Assembly: GCA_037951105.1 (NCBI GenBank)
Contig: JBAMJV010001854.1
Location: 115,517-179,516 of the forward strand
DNA from: Echinarachnius parma
Taxonomy: Eukaryota > Echinodermata > Echinoidea > Clypeasteroida > Echinarachniidae
Reading direction: 5' to 3'
DNA length: 64,000 bases
The notes under the pieces were generated by a model. The model saw nothing but the letters and a program-made list of their open reading frames with translations, had not been told where the DNA came from and searched no databases. Position numbers and translations under genes: made by a program. Each line of letters opens with the position of its first letter. Positions within the stretch are counted from its first letter, which is position 1. Of this stretch, positions 32,201 through 43,812 are shown one piece after another.

Positions 32201-35200
32201 ACCGATCAGAATGAGATGTTGGCAGGATTCGGTGAGTGCTGTGACGATGTGAGCTTCTAGTACTTCTGCGGCCTCCTCGACGACCACGATGCGAGGCTGG
32301 ATTCGTTGCAACAGCATGTGAAACTTTGCAGCCCCAGTAGTCGTCATTCCTATCACCGTCGCATGGCGCAGGATTTCATAGTCTTCCTGAATGCGGACTT
32401 CACGTAGCTCTTGGCACACATCCGAAAACCTTTGTTGCATTGCAACCAGTCGGCGATTGGCTTCCTCGCGATATTTGTGGACCCAGTAGCGATATAATTT
32501 CCAACGATCCTGCTGAAGTTGGATATTCCACACACTTATGACGTGCTCAGCTTCTTCCTCAGTCATCCTTTCCGTGCTCCTAAGGTTTCTTTCAAGATCC
32601 CTTTTCCGGTTGCGCATGTGATGGCGGGGCTGTTGCCATCCTCCGTCTTGTTGGTTTTCGATTTCCTCCAGTCGAAACGCAATATCTCCATCTTGGTCTG
32701 CTTCAGCGGCTTCGTAAATGACACGGTTACGAGGGTCGTCGATATCAAGCATTCGAATTTCCTCAAGAAGACCTGCTTCTTCCAAGATATCAAGCCGATC
32801 TTCGTCTTCTTCAGAATTGCTTTCATTTTCTGGACGATTTTCAGCTTCATATGCATCTCCAGCAAAACCCATCTGCACGTCACCTAGAAGCCAATTGACA
32901 AGAACAGATTCTCCTCTGCGAATTGATTGGAATTCTCCAGCTAGACTATCAAAATGCCGACGAGACATGTGTTCTCTCAGTGCATTCTCATGCAGAAGCC
33001 CCCTTTTCGTCTTGTTGATTTTTTCCTGCGCGGCTCTAACTTCTCTCGCCATGCTTTCAATCTCCCCACGTACTTCACCAATCCTGCGTCTGATGTGTCT
33101 GGGAGTTTCCTCGCGCACTCTTGAGCTTCTTAGTGTATTCAGATTGAATCTTTTCAGGGCCTCGCTTGAGCTTCGTCCACCAACTCGTACTATTCCTTCA
33201 CCACCACTGTATTCAGCAACACCTTCCAGAAACTGGTCAAGAGCATGGTTGGTGTAGCAGACGAGGAGAATTGGTTTATTTGAGCGTCTCCGCTGGCCAT
33301 CTACTGCGACTTCCTCAGCTTCCCTCCATACCGCTTTGTTCTCGAGAAGTGTATAGACAACCTTCAATCCGATATATGTCTTGCCGGTTCCAGGAGGTCC
33401 CTGGATCACAGATATTTCTTGGGTCAAAGCTGCCTGGACAGCCTTAAGCTGAGACTCATCGAGACCGATATTGCCAACACGCATCCACTCACGTTGGTTA
33501 AGTATTCTCACAGACCGTAGACGTGCTTTCAGCAACTTCGAGTGTTTTGCTTCGGAGGAAACAAGAGGTGACAGGTCGTACTCGATAGCCATATTGTTCC
33601 TCATGTATCTAGGTGGTTTGATGGTTGGCGATGCTCGTACTAGGTAATCAGTCAGTGGCATGTTCTGATCATTTACCTGTTGCAGACAAAGAAGTACGTG
33701 TCTGTAAGCCTCAAAATACGCAGAAGACTCTGCCATCGTGAAAGACTTGTCGGAGAAAATCTCTGCAACTTCATCATCTCGCTCTAGCTTGATTTCAATG
33801 AGACCCTTCTTCAGCTCTTCTGGTTTCCGATTGGCAACTGTCCCGAAGATGATACTTTTGAAGTCATCGGGGGATAGGATCACGAGGGACCCGAAGATAA
33901 GGCGCTTCGAAGCTTCCCATCGAACTCCTTTCAGCTTACTCACATCAAAGTGGATTCGGAAAGTGACGCCGCTTTGGGAGTAGAGGGGTTCGTCTAATGT
34001 GATGTCATGGTAGAGACGAATATCTTGCAAACGCTTTTTACGATTTCCAGGTCGTGAAAGCATCATCTTGTATTCACTAATGCCTTCTCTCAGTGGATGG
34101 ACAAAGTCCTCACGAAGAAGACGAAACTGGACATCGAGATAGTGATCAACATTGTCGTATTTTCCCTTGCGAATGTGTTTGCGGAGAAATGTACCAACGG
34201 ACGATTCTGTTAGTTCATCAGCAGTGGGGAACACACTCAGCTCTCTGAAGTTGTTTGGTGGTGGTTCGGTTGTTTCCTCTGGGTCGTGTTTCCTTCGCCT
34301 TTCTCGGTCCTGTTCCACCTCGACATGGTACTGCATCAGGGTCTTCACGTCTTCCTTGATAGAATCGTCTATGACGATGTCCTTCAACTCTGCACGACTC
34401 ACCACGTCCCCAAGAAGAGTGGCAGCTACGGCGACGTCTTCTGCGTGAGAAGGAAATCGTTGCTGTATCTCGGAGAGGACTCGGGCGATGTCTCGTACGG
34501 ATCTCGGTAGAGTTGAGATGCGGTCTCTTTTACTCGGCGTCCTCATTTTGATAAGGTGCAGTGAGAGGTGTCTGGTGAGGAACTTCGAACTGACTACCAG
34601 GTGGAGCAGCATCTGTAAAGTCTGAGCTGACGTCCGAGCTTGGCAGACGTGATGCAGAACTTGAAACAACAACAACATCAAGTCATACCGCACATCTTCC
34701 ACTTCAGCCAGTAATTTTTCGAGTCCTCTTTTAAGTGAGCTAAGTTCCACGACAGCTTCATCTGGATCGCTCTCAAGAAGTTTCTCTAAAGCCTTATACC
34801 CCAATGGCCATACTTCCTTTTGACCTCTCTCTCGAGAGCCTCGTGGCCCGTGATTGCGATTTCTGTAAGTAAAGGGATTGTTACAGTGGTAATGGTAAAA
34901 GGCACAAACTGCGAATAAGTTTCGAATTTGTAAGTTCTTCTTCTTCTTCTTCTTCTTCTTCTTCTTCTTCTTCTTCTTCTTCTTCTTCTTCTTCTTCTTC
35001 TTCTTCTTCTTCTTCTTCTTCTTCTTCTTCTTCTTCTTCTTCTTCTTCTTCTTCTTCTTCTTCTTCTTCTTTTTCTTTTTCTTCTTCTTCTTCTTCTTCT
35101 CCTTCTTCTCAGCTTTTAAGTTATAATTTTGCAGTTTGTTTAAGGGGCTTTCTGGTAGGCAACTCCTCATCTTAATAACGATAATCATTTATCCGTTTTA

Positions 35201-35835
35201 TGTTGTAGTCAAGACATTTCAATATAATTTACTTCCGCTAATATTTATACATTTGTATGATAAATGTTGCGATAATGTAGACAGAAACAAATAAAAATTA
35301 GTATTACTCTTTGTCTCATTTCTGTTGTTTCCTCATCTTCATCATTATACATTATAAATTTAATTTCTTGTGGCTTTATCAGGTTCTCAACGTCACAAAT
35401 ATGCCTACATTTCTTGTTTTCCCTATTACTTTAGTCTGTGTTCCTAGATTTGTTACTATTTCATGAGTTGTTTTTTGTTTATTTTGACAAGTAAAGCAAA
35501 TTGATGAAATTATGGACAACTCACTCATCTGCTTCGTCCCCAGCTTGGTCGTTGTTATGATAGTAACCTCCCCCTCTCCCGCCTCTTCCCCATCCTCCAC
35601 GTCCTCCTCTTCCTCCTCCCCTTCCCCTCTCGCCTCCTCCTCCCCCTCTCGCTCCGCCTTCTCCTCTATATCCTCCCCTACCCCCTCCTATATCTCCTTG
35701 TCTTCCTCCTCCTCCTCCTCCACCTCGGTTCATTTGCCCTCCATCGCGTCCACGTCCGCCTCCTCCATCATGGTTCCCGCCTCTACCCCATCGTCCTCTG
35801 TACCCTCCTCGGTCTCTCGGTCGCAAGTCATCCAT
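28314..35835 (-). CDS. ZNFX1: ZNFX1-like NFX1-type zinc-finger helicase, gene 2 (complete)
   Basis: Four coding exons on the minus strand, 35835-35525, 34862-30546, 30186-30084 and 29276-28314, total 5,694 bases and give 1,897 residues, close to human ZNFX1 (about 1,918). Order: Gly/Arg-rich tail (1-103), conserved N-terminal region, SF1 helicase core (GPPGTGKT at 592-599, VEEAAEV near 966, QHRMRPEI near 1032), NFX1 zinc fingers (about 1250-1525), a Cys-rich RING-like stretch (CPRCKTPIRRNLRYG), a helical linker and a C-terminal RZ finger (about 1823-1861), ending SEMDGARFAAW and NLDNLL. Known relatives bind RNA in antiviral sensing and in germline small-RNA memory. All splice joins keep frame and no lesion is visible. 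It lies head-to-tail with gene 1, about 29.5 kb apart. Confidence 0.96.
29277..30083 (-). other. Intron 3 of ZNFX1 gene 2
   Basis: An 807-bp phase-0 intron (CAG|GTGG donor, CTCCACAG acceptor). More than half of it is the inverted-repeat element at 29563-30047. Confidence 0.85.
29563..30047. mobile_element. hAT-like MITE in ZNFX1 intron 3
   Basis: Inverted ends CAGTGGCCCGAATT and AATTCGGGCCACT with arms that match imperfectly over about 200 bp (shared blocks CACCAGCAGAC, TTATTGTCTCGTAACTATG or near copies, TTATCAAGTCAATCCC, CAATGGGCCCTTT). The CAGTGGC start suggests hAT. Gene 1 has no insertion at the equivalent place (about 80-95, ATTAAATTCAATGAC). Confidence 0.75.
30084..30186 (-). CDS. ZNFX1: ZNFX1 gene 2, coding exon 3
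   Basis: A 103-bp exon between GTTGACAG and ATACAG|GTGG. It completes the split Arg codon and encodes FVQLEDCGHVIEYKGLDQWM followed by DTNTGGRENSSEIQ, collinear with the human protein just before its Cys-rich C-terminal segment. Confidence 0.93.
30187..30545 (-). other. Intron 2 of ZNFX1 gene 2
   Basis: A 359-bp intron with GT-AG ends (GTCAGA donor, GTTGACAG acceptor). It holds the empty TTAA site for the MITE present in gene 1 at 262-652. Confidence 0.85.
30546..34862 (-). CDS. ZNFX1: ZNFX1 gene 2, coding exon 2
   Basis: A 4,317-bp exon after acceptor TTTACTTACAG, ending GCAAG before GTCAGA. It encodes the helicase core and NFX1 fingers. Against gene 1 the helicase motifs are unchanged apart from GKTY for GKTH after Walker A. 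Replacements cluster in the N-terminal 450 residues and in the finger array, many of them changing charge. The intron upstream happens to be open in this frame because it reads poly-Lys through the GAA tract; that is not coding. Confidence 0.95.
34863..35524 (-). other. Intron 1 of ZNFX1 gene 2
   Basis: A 662-bp phase-2 intron (GTGAGT donor, CTTACAG acceptor). It carries the CTT tract without the retroposed insertion found in gene 1. Confidence 0.85.
34934..35108. repeat. (CTT)n microsatellite, GAA on the gene sense strand
   Basis: About 58 CTT triplets with TTTTCTTTTT interruptions near 35072. Same position in intron 1 as the gene 1 tract. Confidence 0.97.
35525..35835 (-). CDS. ZNFX1: ZNFX1 gene 2, coding exon 1
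   Basis: Encodes MDDLRPRDRGGYRGRWG followed by RGG and GGG repeats, 103 codons plus GA, before a GTGAGT donor. Same start as gene 1 and three codons shorter within the glycine-rich repeat, where slippage is expected. Confidence 0.85.
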
Positions 35836-35962
35836 CTGTCACTTTTGAGCTGCAATTATGAAGATGTAAAATAATGATGATAATCTTAGTCATAATGATT
35901 ATATTGATAATATAATACTACTCCTACTACTACTAATAATAATAATAACAATGATGATAATG

Positions 35963-36015
<53 letters not shown>

Positions 36016-36030
36016 TATAATAATAATAAC
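35836..36030. other. 5' flank of ZNFX1 gene 2, AAT microsatellite
   Basis: Aligns with 6826-6985. Ends in about 20 AAT triplets at 35931-36030. The ATTGCAG shortly upstream of the ATG is conserved between the genes. Confidence 0.6.
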
Positions 36031-36850
36031 ACGACTGCGCGCAGTCGAAAATGATGCCTCTGCCATTGCGTGATTTATATCAAGCCCAAATTAACATGCA
36101 CTGAATCAATGCTTCAACTCAATTTGAATAGTAATTTGTCTACCAGATCTGATATATCACAATTATGAGCTATTTTTGCATATATGAGCCGCGACCTTGA
36201 CCTTTGACCTAATGACCCCCAAATCATATAAGTTTATTAGCTCCCCAAGATACAAATACAATGTAGGTACCAAGTTTGATGGTTATTTGTCAACTGGTTC
36301 TTGAAATATTGCAATTACAAGCTATTTTGGCATTTATGAGTCATGTGACCTTGACCTTTGACCTCATGACCCCAAAATATGATGGCTACAATGGCTTCCT
36401 GGGATACATTCAGGTACCAAGTTTGATTGAAATCTGACATTCAGTTCTTGAAATTTTGCAATTACAAGCTAATTTAGCATATATTTTATGCCCTGCGACC
36501 TTTGACCTTTGACATCATGACCCCCAAAATCTAACCAGTTATTTGTCACCTCAAGATACATACATGTACCAAGTATGGTGCAAATCCATAAATCACTTCT
36601 TAGATAACGCGATCAATAGCTATTTTTGCATATATGACCCCTGTGACCTTTGACTTCTTGACCCCAAAATCTAATCAGTTCATTGGCGCCCCAAGATACA
36701 TACATAGAATAGGTTTGGTGGGAATCCGTCAATCGGTTCTTGAGATTATAACGCGATCACGAGAACGGGACGTACGGACGTACGTACGGACGGACGGACA
36801 ACCCGAAAACATAATGCCTCCGGCTACTTCGTTGCGGAGACATACAAATA
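36031..36850. mobile_element. Repeat element with four ~150-bp units bearing TGACCTTTGACCT
   Basis: Inserted in unit 2 only, between AAT repeats (unit 1 is continuous near 6970-6985). It holds four diverged tandem units of 141-154 bp. Each contains a TGACCTTTGACCT-type block (36198-36210, 36352-36364, 36503-36515, 36644-36656), the first two preceded by TTGACC/TGACCTTGA, and a CCAAGTTTG...CTTGAAAT block. It starts with the palindrome CGACTGCGCGCAGTCG and ends with an ACGGACGG run and AATGCCTCCGG. Class unknown. Confidence 0.65.
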
Positions 36851-37464
36851 ATAAAAACTACTATGTTGGTGCACTGCATTAGGAACTGTCGCTAAAAGAC
36901 TAGCAGGGCCCTTTAAACTTGAAAAAACAACAACATATAACACAGATACTATACAGTTGTCCCTATTCAGAATACGTCATTGCCAGGAACTGCACATAAT
37001 TATTCTACGCAAAATTCTTGAAATCTACTATTGCCATAGTTCCGTATATTGCATGATAAAATCAACTTTTAAAACGAGCTTTGAAAAAGAGGATACTACT
37101 ATTACTACCACTAATAATAATAATATCAATAATGATATAATACAAACAATAATGATAACAATTATCAGTCTAGTAGGAACATTGGTAACTAACGTACATA
37201 ATGCGGAACAAAATACCTGCTAAGTTTGTCTACAATCCAATTGTTTCATACATTTAAAGGTATTAAAAGTATAACTAATACTAAGAGATCAACAAGTCAA
37301 GTCATAGCATATATCAGGAACACTTGAGTTCTTGTTTAAAAATATATATATTTAGTTAATTATCTTATTTTATCTGGAAGCTAATAACACTGGGCCAACG
37401 GAAGGAGATAAAGAGGTCTGATGTCAAACAAAATGTCATCTTTAGATGTTTAGTTTAAAATTGC
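36851..37464. other. Intergenic DNA, empty site of the unit 1 LINE
   Basis: Aligns with 6986-7401 and then 9489-9510 and 10027-10165 of unit 1, skipping the LINE and one MITE. It retains 26 extra bases (37261-37286) just left of the LINE target. No gene. Confidence 0.7.
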
Positions 37465-38007
37465 TTAAAGGGGTAGTTTAGTTTTGGTATAGAGGGCGCT
37501 GCACATCACAATTTTTTTGTGAGGTAATGAAAAACTGAGTGTCGAATTTGAGAGAACATGCAATTTTAATGGCAGAATAAACTTTATTTGGTCAAAATTG
37601 ACCCAGACACGGCTGAAATATCAATAAATATATCTGATCTTATAATTATATGGGGCCCAAATAATTCGATGATTTTTTCAAAAAATTTAAAAAATGCTTG
37701 CACTTTTTCAAAAATGTTCAAAAGCGTTTTTTAAATAGTTGTTGATGATCTCTCTATTTAATCATTATTTCAATAAAACATCACATGCATAATTTTGTAT
37801 GAAAAATGGTTGAAACCAATGCCTTTTTAGAAAGCGCCCTCTTGTGTTTAAATAGCTCTTTTTGAATGATAACAGGCTTTTTACTTAGTCGTTTGTAATT
37901 TTGTATAACTTTCGAGCATGGTAGAGTTAAAACTATTAGTTTATAATGTTACTGTCCAGGTTTGGTTACTAATGTTCAGCCTTACCAAAACTGTACTACC
38001 CCTTTAA
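37465..38007. mobile_element. TTAA-flanked MITE, family 1
   Basis: TTAA at 37465-37468 and 38004-38007; ends AGGGGTAGTTTAGTTTTGGT and ACCAAAACTGTACTACCCCT. The single TTAA of the empty site is at 10166-10169 in unit 1, with matching flanks TTGC and TGCAAACATGG. Confidence 0.88.
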
Positions 38008-38042
38008 TGCAAACATGGATAGCACAAAGTGGGTATTTCCAC

Positions 38043-38412
38043 ATCTACAAAGTAAATGGTTCACTCAGGTGAACCATTTACACGCAATATATGCTAATGC
38101 GCTGGAGATAACAATACCGGCCATTCGTACACTGTTGCCGTTCAACAGTTGACCGCCGTGTTTTAGGACGCATCGGTAAGGAAAACGGACGGGAAATAAT
38201 CATTTTATTTCTACATTTTGCGGTCTTCAAAACAACAAAGTCGGTAATTATTATCAAAGTATATGAATTGTGGATCACATAAACGAAAGTTTTTATGCAT
38301 TTGCTGGTAAATTGAGGGAGAAATCAGCCGACAAAAAAAATTGTTTCCGTTGGATAGTGCAGCGGGCGGAAGAGGTTGATCTCCGCACAACGCTATTGTA
38401 ATGAACGTATGT
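38043..38412. mobile_element. 370-bp insertion flanked by a 14-bp direct repeat
   Basis: Flanked by GTGGGTATTTCCAC at 38029-38042 and 38413-38426; unit 1 has the sequence once (about 10192-10205). The left part contains a perfect inverted pair GTAAATGGTTCAC/GTGAACCATTTAC (38053-38083). No coding frame or family recognised. A target duplication this long points to a retroposed insertion. Confidence 0.55.
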
Positions 38413-38450
38413 GTGGGTATTTCCACGCATTCGCAATAATTGACACATGG

Positions 38451-38863
38451 TTAAAGGGATAGTTGAGTATTGGTCAAACTTAACTTTAGTAACCAAAACC
38501 TGCCCCATTACGTTACAAAATAATAGTTATAACTTCACCATGCTCGAAAAGTATACACAATTACAAACGACTAAGTAAAACCCCTGTTTCAAAAACCCCA
38601 TTAAAAAAGAGCCGTTACAACTCAAGAGGGCGCTCTCTATCATTTTTTAAATTTTTTCTAAAAAGTCAAAATATCCCCCGGTGAATAATTTTTTAATGAA
38701 AATATGTTTATGGATATTTCAGCCGTTTCTGAACCGATTTTGATCAAATAAAGTTTATTCTGTCATTAAAATTGTATGTTCTTTCAAATTTGACAGTCAG
38801 TTTTTCATTATCTCACAAAAAAATATCGAGGGGCACTTCGGGAAATACCAATACTCAACGCTA
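38451..38863. mobile_element. Truncated family 1 TTAA MITE
   Basis: Left end TTAA plus AGGGATAGTTGAGTATTGG is intact; the interior aligns with family 1 (AACCGATTTTGATCAAATAA). The right end stops inside its terminal repeat at ATACCAATACTCAAC. Confidence 0.7.
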
Positions 38864-40042
38864 CTGTGGGGAGGTAATTTGCTCCCTGCGCGGGTAGGAC
38901 TCCACAACAGAAGATACACAAGATTGCAAGAACAACCTTCTTAGTTGATGACCAACTCCAATCTGAGTAGCCTGGGCATGTCTTAGAGCCCTTCAATTTA
39001 ATTATGCAAAATATATATTCAAGAGACAAAGATTCACAACCAATCAGGTAACATATAACATGACTACTAAATATTCATCAACCAAAGTAACCAATAGAGA
39101 AGAGTTATAGGGATAGTCATGTGACAGTCTTGGAGGGAAGAGGGAGCAACCGGTGAAGTGAAGTGAAGCATGATCGATGGAATGAGAGCAATGTGCTAGT
39201 AAATAGCTGGTGATCAGATGTCAATGAAAGTGGTACAAAGCAGAGAATTGGAATGAATGGGAAGATGATTAGAGACCATGGCTGGCAAGTGGTTGTGTTC
39301 CGAGACCGGTGCACAATGGAGCTGAATCAGGTCAAGTGGAGGATGTCTAGCTTATGTCTGGAAGGAATAATGAAAACGGGTTAATACACTTAAGACCCAA
39401 GAAGAAAGGAGAAGGAAGGAAATCAAGCATAACAAAACAAATCAACAAACTTACTGAGACTCAGTGGGACTCAGTGAACACATGTGGTAAATGTTTGCAG
39501 TGTGCAAAAATACTCTCTACATTTATATTCCTTCTTCAAAAATAAAATGTCCTCATTTTAAAGTTCGCACTAAAACTTGTGCACGTTATCATACACACAT
39601 ATCTACATAATATGCCGGCCTTAATACAAAAGAGAAAACTCTATATTTATATATTACAACAAACAAAATCAATTTGCAATAATATTTGTCTCTCAAAATG
39701 TATACTACTACTATGTATATTACCAAATCAGTACGACCAAAAGGAATAAATGGCTAATTAAATATTTTAAGATTGTCCTTATTTCCCAATGTTTGTTTGC
39801 TTGTTTGGACGAAACAAATATATATAAAAGTAAAACAAAACTTTTCCTTTCGAAATGCAAAAGTAGGGGGGGGGGGGGGGGAAACAAACAAAAAACATTC
39901 CACCAAAATGGAATGTGGTATATGTTTTACAATGTACAAAAATACTCTCTACACTACCTTTAAACTTAATATTTAGGTATGTATTACTATCATGACAGAA
40001 AGAGTACGCTCAGACACAAGCACATAAACGTCATGCGGCACG
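38864..40042. other. Unit 2-specific DNA of unknown origin
   Basis: Part of a roughly 2-kb block missing from unit 1, which runs directly from TTTCCAC to GAGCACATAAACG at about 10205. No ORF above 73 codons, no recognised family. There is a poly-G run at 39867-39880. Confidence 0.5.
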
Positions 40043-40270
40043 TAAAGCCCGGCGCAGACAGAGCCGACTCGACCCGATCCGACTGGTTTCAATCAGGCTA
40101 GAGGTGGGCCCGGTCGGTCTAATCCGTTTCATCGTGTTGAATTGGCCCCAACTAGCATCCGACTGTCTTTCGACTGGCAAAATGTGTGTCGCAAGGCACT
40201 GAAAACGGAGCCGATCCGAATGAAAACCAGTCGAATCGGGTCGAGTCGGCTCTGTCTGCAGAGGGCTTTA
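40043..40270. mobile_element. TA-flanked MITE (GCCCGGCGCAGACAG family)
   Basis: TA at 40043-40044 and 40269-40270, ends AAGCCCGGCGCAGACAGAGC and CTCTGTCTGCAGAGGGCTT. The empty site is at 10230-10231 in unit 1 (GGCACGTAAGATTGG). Confidence 0.85.
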
Positions 40271-42779
40271 GATTGGTAGTAAGTGGTACGATTGCCCCCC
40301 CCCCCCTCCCACCCCCATTATAACTAGTGGAATAGTGGATGCATGCATCCCCCTTATTTGTTTAATGAAAGCCTCATATTAGTTCTAGTTTTACTCTTTT
40401 TAAAACTAATTTTAGAAGTCGCTTCTACCGTGTTGTTTAGCTTATGGTTAGAGAAGAATAAAATAAGGTTTGATTTTTTCAAATGTCCCTTTAGTATGAA
40501 GATAATTATCATTGAAAATCATTATTTCTAAAGCGTTAATCAACGCAATTGAAAAAAAGTACAATTGTCTTAGCTGAGAACGTCCGCATGCAGCACCCGT
40601 GAGAACATTCCGGAGATTGAACTTTGAGCCGAGCGAGTTCAAATTCCATGAATTATGTACTACGTGTGTAAAAATACACGGGTGCGAATATCTCAAACGG
40701 ATCATTCATTACTGCGACAAAAGTATGGCAGACCATCAGTATTCGGTGATAAAATATGAACTCAATATTCGTTTTTTCACTAGGTAAACAGTGTTCGTTT
40801 TCTTTCAAACTTTCACAAATCTTTCAATTGTATTTTACAATGATATTGATATAGGATTGAAGTCTCAAATGTCATTTTGTGCAATATCTGACACTTTACA
40901 GGCATCACTTTAATACAATCTGTAAAATATAAATAATGGACGTTATGATAATGATAAAAAGTCATGCTAGTCTCTCCCCTCTCCACCCCCTCCCCCCCCC
41001 CCCCCCCACTTAGCCAAAGAATACACAAATCCCCACCAAAGTACTGATCACATCGTCACACATACACACCCCTCCCAGTTTATCTGCTCACTTTGATTTC
41101 AACCTTTACACTTTAATTAAAAACAAACAAAGCTGTCACAGCCAACTAAAGAGAGGAGAAAATCCCCAACCTTAACGTATAATATTTAGCAAGCTCCCTA
41201 TAAAGTATAATCCAAACAAATTTCAATTGATAGCGAGACAAAGAGTAATGATTAATTTGCATGTTCTTTGTGTTGTTCCCGTTTGTGTAATTGTACACCC
41301 AATTTGCCCTTTTTGAAAGGATCTAGTAACTTTGTTGACATGTGCAAAAAATGATGAATGGATGAAGAAATGTGTATGGAATTGTGATCTGATATTTCCA
41401 CTGAGTAATGTGTAAAATGTGACAGGAAATGGATGATAAGTAATGAGCGCAAATGCAAAGTGATATTTGCTAGACCATTGCACTGACTTTGTACACAGTT
41501 ATAACTTTCCAGTGGAAAATTTTAAAAATCTGAACACTTCAATCGTAAACATCGAAAAACAAATCCTGTTCCATGCCTCTATATATTGGTAATACGAATG
41601 GATCGAGGCATGAGAGAACCACTGAAGTGTTTAGTAAGTTTTGTGGATTTGGACAAAGTTACTAGATTCCTTCAATAGATCTTCTTTCTTCTTGTTCATA
41701 ATCCAAAATAATTGTATGTATTTTTCGAAACGGAGCAAGTGTCCCCTTTATATCCTTATATTATGCTTTAACGACCAAAATAGATTACAATATTGAACTA
41801 TACATGATATACATGCAAACCTTACAAACATTATATCCCAATCAACAAATTAACATATTGCCAAAAAGCTGTACTGATATGCACATTGACAAAAGAAATG
41901 TGAATATGTCTCATCCTCAGTTTTACAAAAAGATCATACAATGTATCTAACAAAATACAAATCTAAAGATGTGTTATTTTATATAATTAAGTGCCCTATG
42001 CAATCATTTATATTGACATTTTCTCAATTTACCCCCAAAACTTTGTTCTTCAATCTTAGGGAAACATTCTTCAATTATGAAAAACTATAAATAGCATTGT
42101 TATGTCCATCTCCAATACACAAAATAATTATATATGATTGAAGATTTTTAACCAAACATTCAAAGATCTGCCTGAATTTTGAATCCTTAAACTTTCCTGT
42201 ATATCCAAAAACAAATGTTCAAATATCTACTTGAATAAGGTCCCTTGATTATAACTGTACCATCTTTCCATTGATGTGGTAGTGCGACAAAAAATAAAAT
42301 AAATCTGTAATAATCCTTCGCTTTTCCAAATTCCAGATAGTGAGCAACAGTTCTAGACTATTATTCAACATTACATCAGATACTTGACTTGTACCTCGTT
42401 AAAATATCTCGATCAAAGATCATTGTATTTCTTAAACACACATGTCCATAATGTGTCTACAATTTTCTATCTCTTGTTAAACTTTCAAAATGTCTTACAT
42501 AGAAAGGTGGTCTCTTTTAAATCTTTTAAATGTCATAATCACAAAAAACAGACCTTCCTCCCTTCATCCATTTGATCTACAACATGGAAAGCCATTTGTA
42601 GCCTTGTGGAATATTTGAATTCAAAAGCAAACAAAATACTACTACTAATAATAATAATAATTATTATATTCGATTTATATAGCGCCTAACATAATGATCT
42701 CTAGAAACAAGTATTTGAGCCTTCAAAAATAGTATCTCAAGTCTTCTTGATAATGACAAATATTACTGATGTTATGATG
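40271..42779. other. Intergenic AT-rich DNA, counterpart of 10232-12429
   Basis: No gene seen. Includes an extra stretch at about 40385-40905 not found in unit 1 and the counterpart of the degenerate family 2 MITE (about 41318-41682). From about 41470 rightward it becomes almost identical to unit 1. Confidence 0.55.
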
Positions 42780-43154
42780 TTATGTTTTGAATTAAAAGAT
42801 ATTGAGGCATTAGAAAAGGTGCAGACAAGATGCTTGCGGCTATGTAAGAAAGAGATCAACATTGAATCGCTTGAGGTGAGAAGACAGAGGACTGATTTGA
42901 TAGATACGTACAAGTTCTTAAATGGACATTATAAGTCTCAACCAGATAAGTTCTTCTCGAAACCACTTAGGAATCTAAGAGAGCATTCAAATAAGTTATT
43001 TCTTAGTCGCACCAGAACGAAATTGGCAGGCCACTTTTACTCCAATAGAGTGGTTAGGCACTGGAATTTGTTGCCTGAAAAGACGGTGTCTGCGCCAACT
43101 GTGGAATCTTTTAAGAGAAATTTGAGAGCCCTTCCCATAGGAAAAGAGGGTTAA
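42780..43154 (+). mobile_element. LINE 3' relic (C-terminal end of RT ORF), copy 2
   Basis: Counterpart of 12430-12804 with three residue changes in the 135-codon frame (CFEL, LREHS, VVRHW in place of CFEF, LRGHS, VVKHW). Same 5' truncation, so inserted before the duplication. Confidence 0.8.
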
Positions 43155-43250
43155 TCTACCAAGTATACCAAGTAAGTATGAATCTTAACCCCTTTTCCAA
43201 AACAAAATGTTTGAACAATTTACCTAGAAACTAACGACTCTCCATAATTG

Positions 43251-43812
43251 TTAAAGGGATAGTTGAGTTCTGGTGAAGAGAGTACAATTTGGGTTAAACT
43301 GAATTTTAGTAACCAAAACCTGAACTATAACATTACAAACTAATAGTAATAACACTTAACCATGCTCGAAAGGAATACAAAATTACAAACGACTAAGTAA
43401 AAACCCTGTTATCATTCAAAAAGAGCCATTCAAACTCAAGAGGGCGTTGGTTTCAACCATCTTAAATAAAATATTGTGCATATGATGGTTTGTAAAAATA
43501 GTGATTAGATAGAGAGATAGTAAACAACTATTACAAAACTTATTTTGAAATTTTTTGAAAAGAGGAAGCATTTTTAAAATTCTTGTAACGGTTGGCTCAA
43601 AATTATCGAATAAATGTGGGGCCCCACATTTATTACAAATGGTTACGTTTATGGATATTTCAGCCGTTTCTGAACCGATTTTGATCAAATAAAGTTTATT
43701 CTGTCATTAAAATTGTATGTTCTTTCAAATTTGACACTCAGTTTTTCATTATCTCACAAATAAAGTATTATGTGTAGCGCCCTCTATACCAAAAACTCAA
43801 CTATCCCTTTAA
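43251..43812. mobile_element. TTAA-flanked MITE, family 1 (counterpart of 12901-13463)
   Basis: TTAA at 43251-43254 and 43809-43812. Has a perfect 26-bp central palindrome (43609-43634) with core GTGGGGCCCCAC. Confidence 0.85.
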
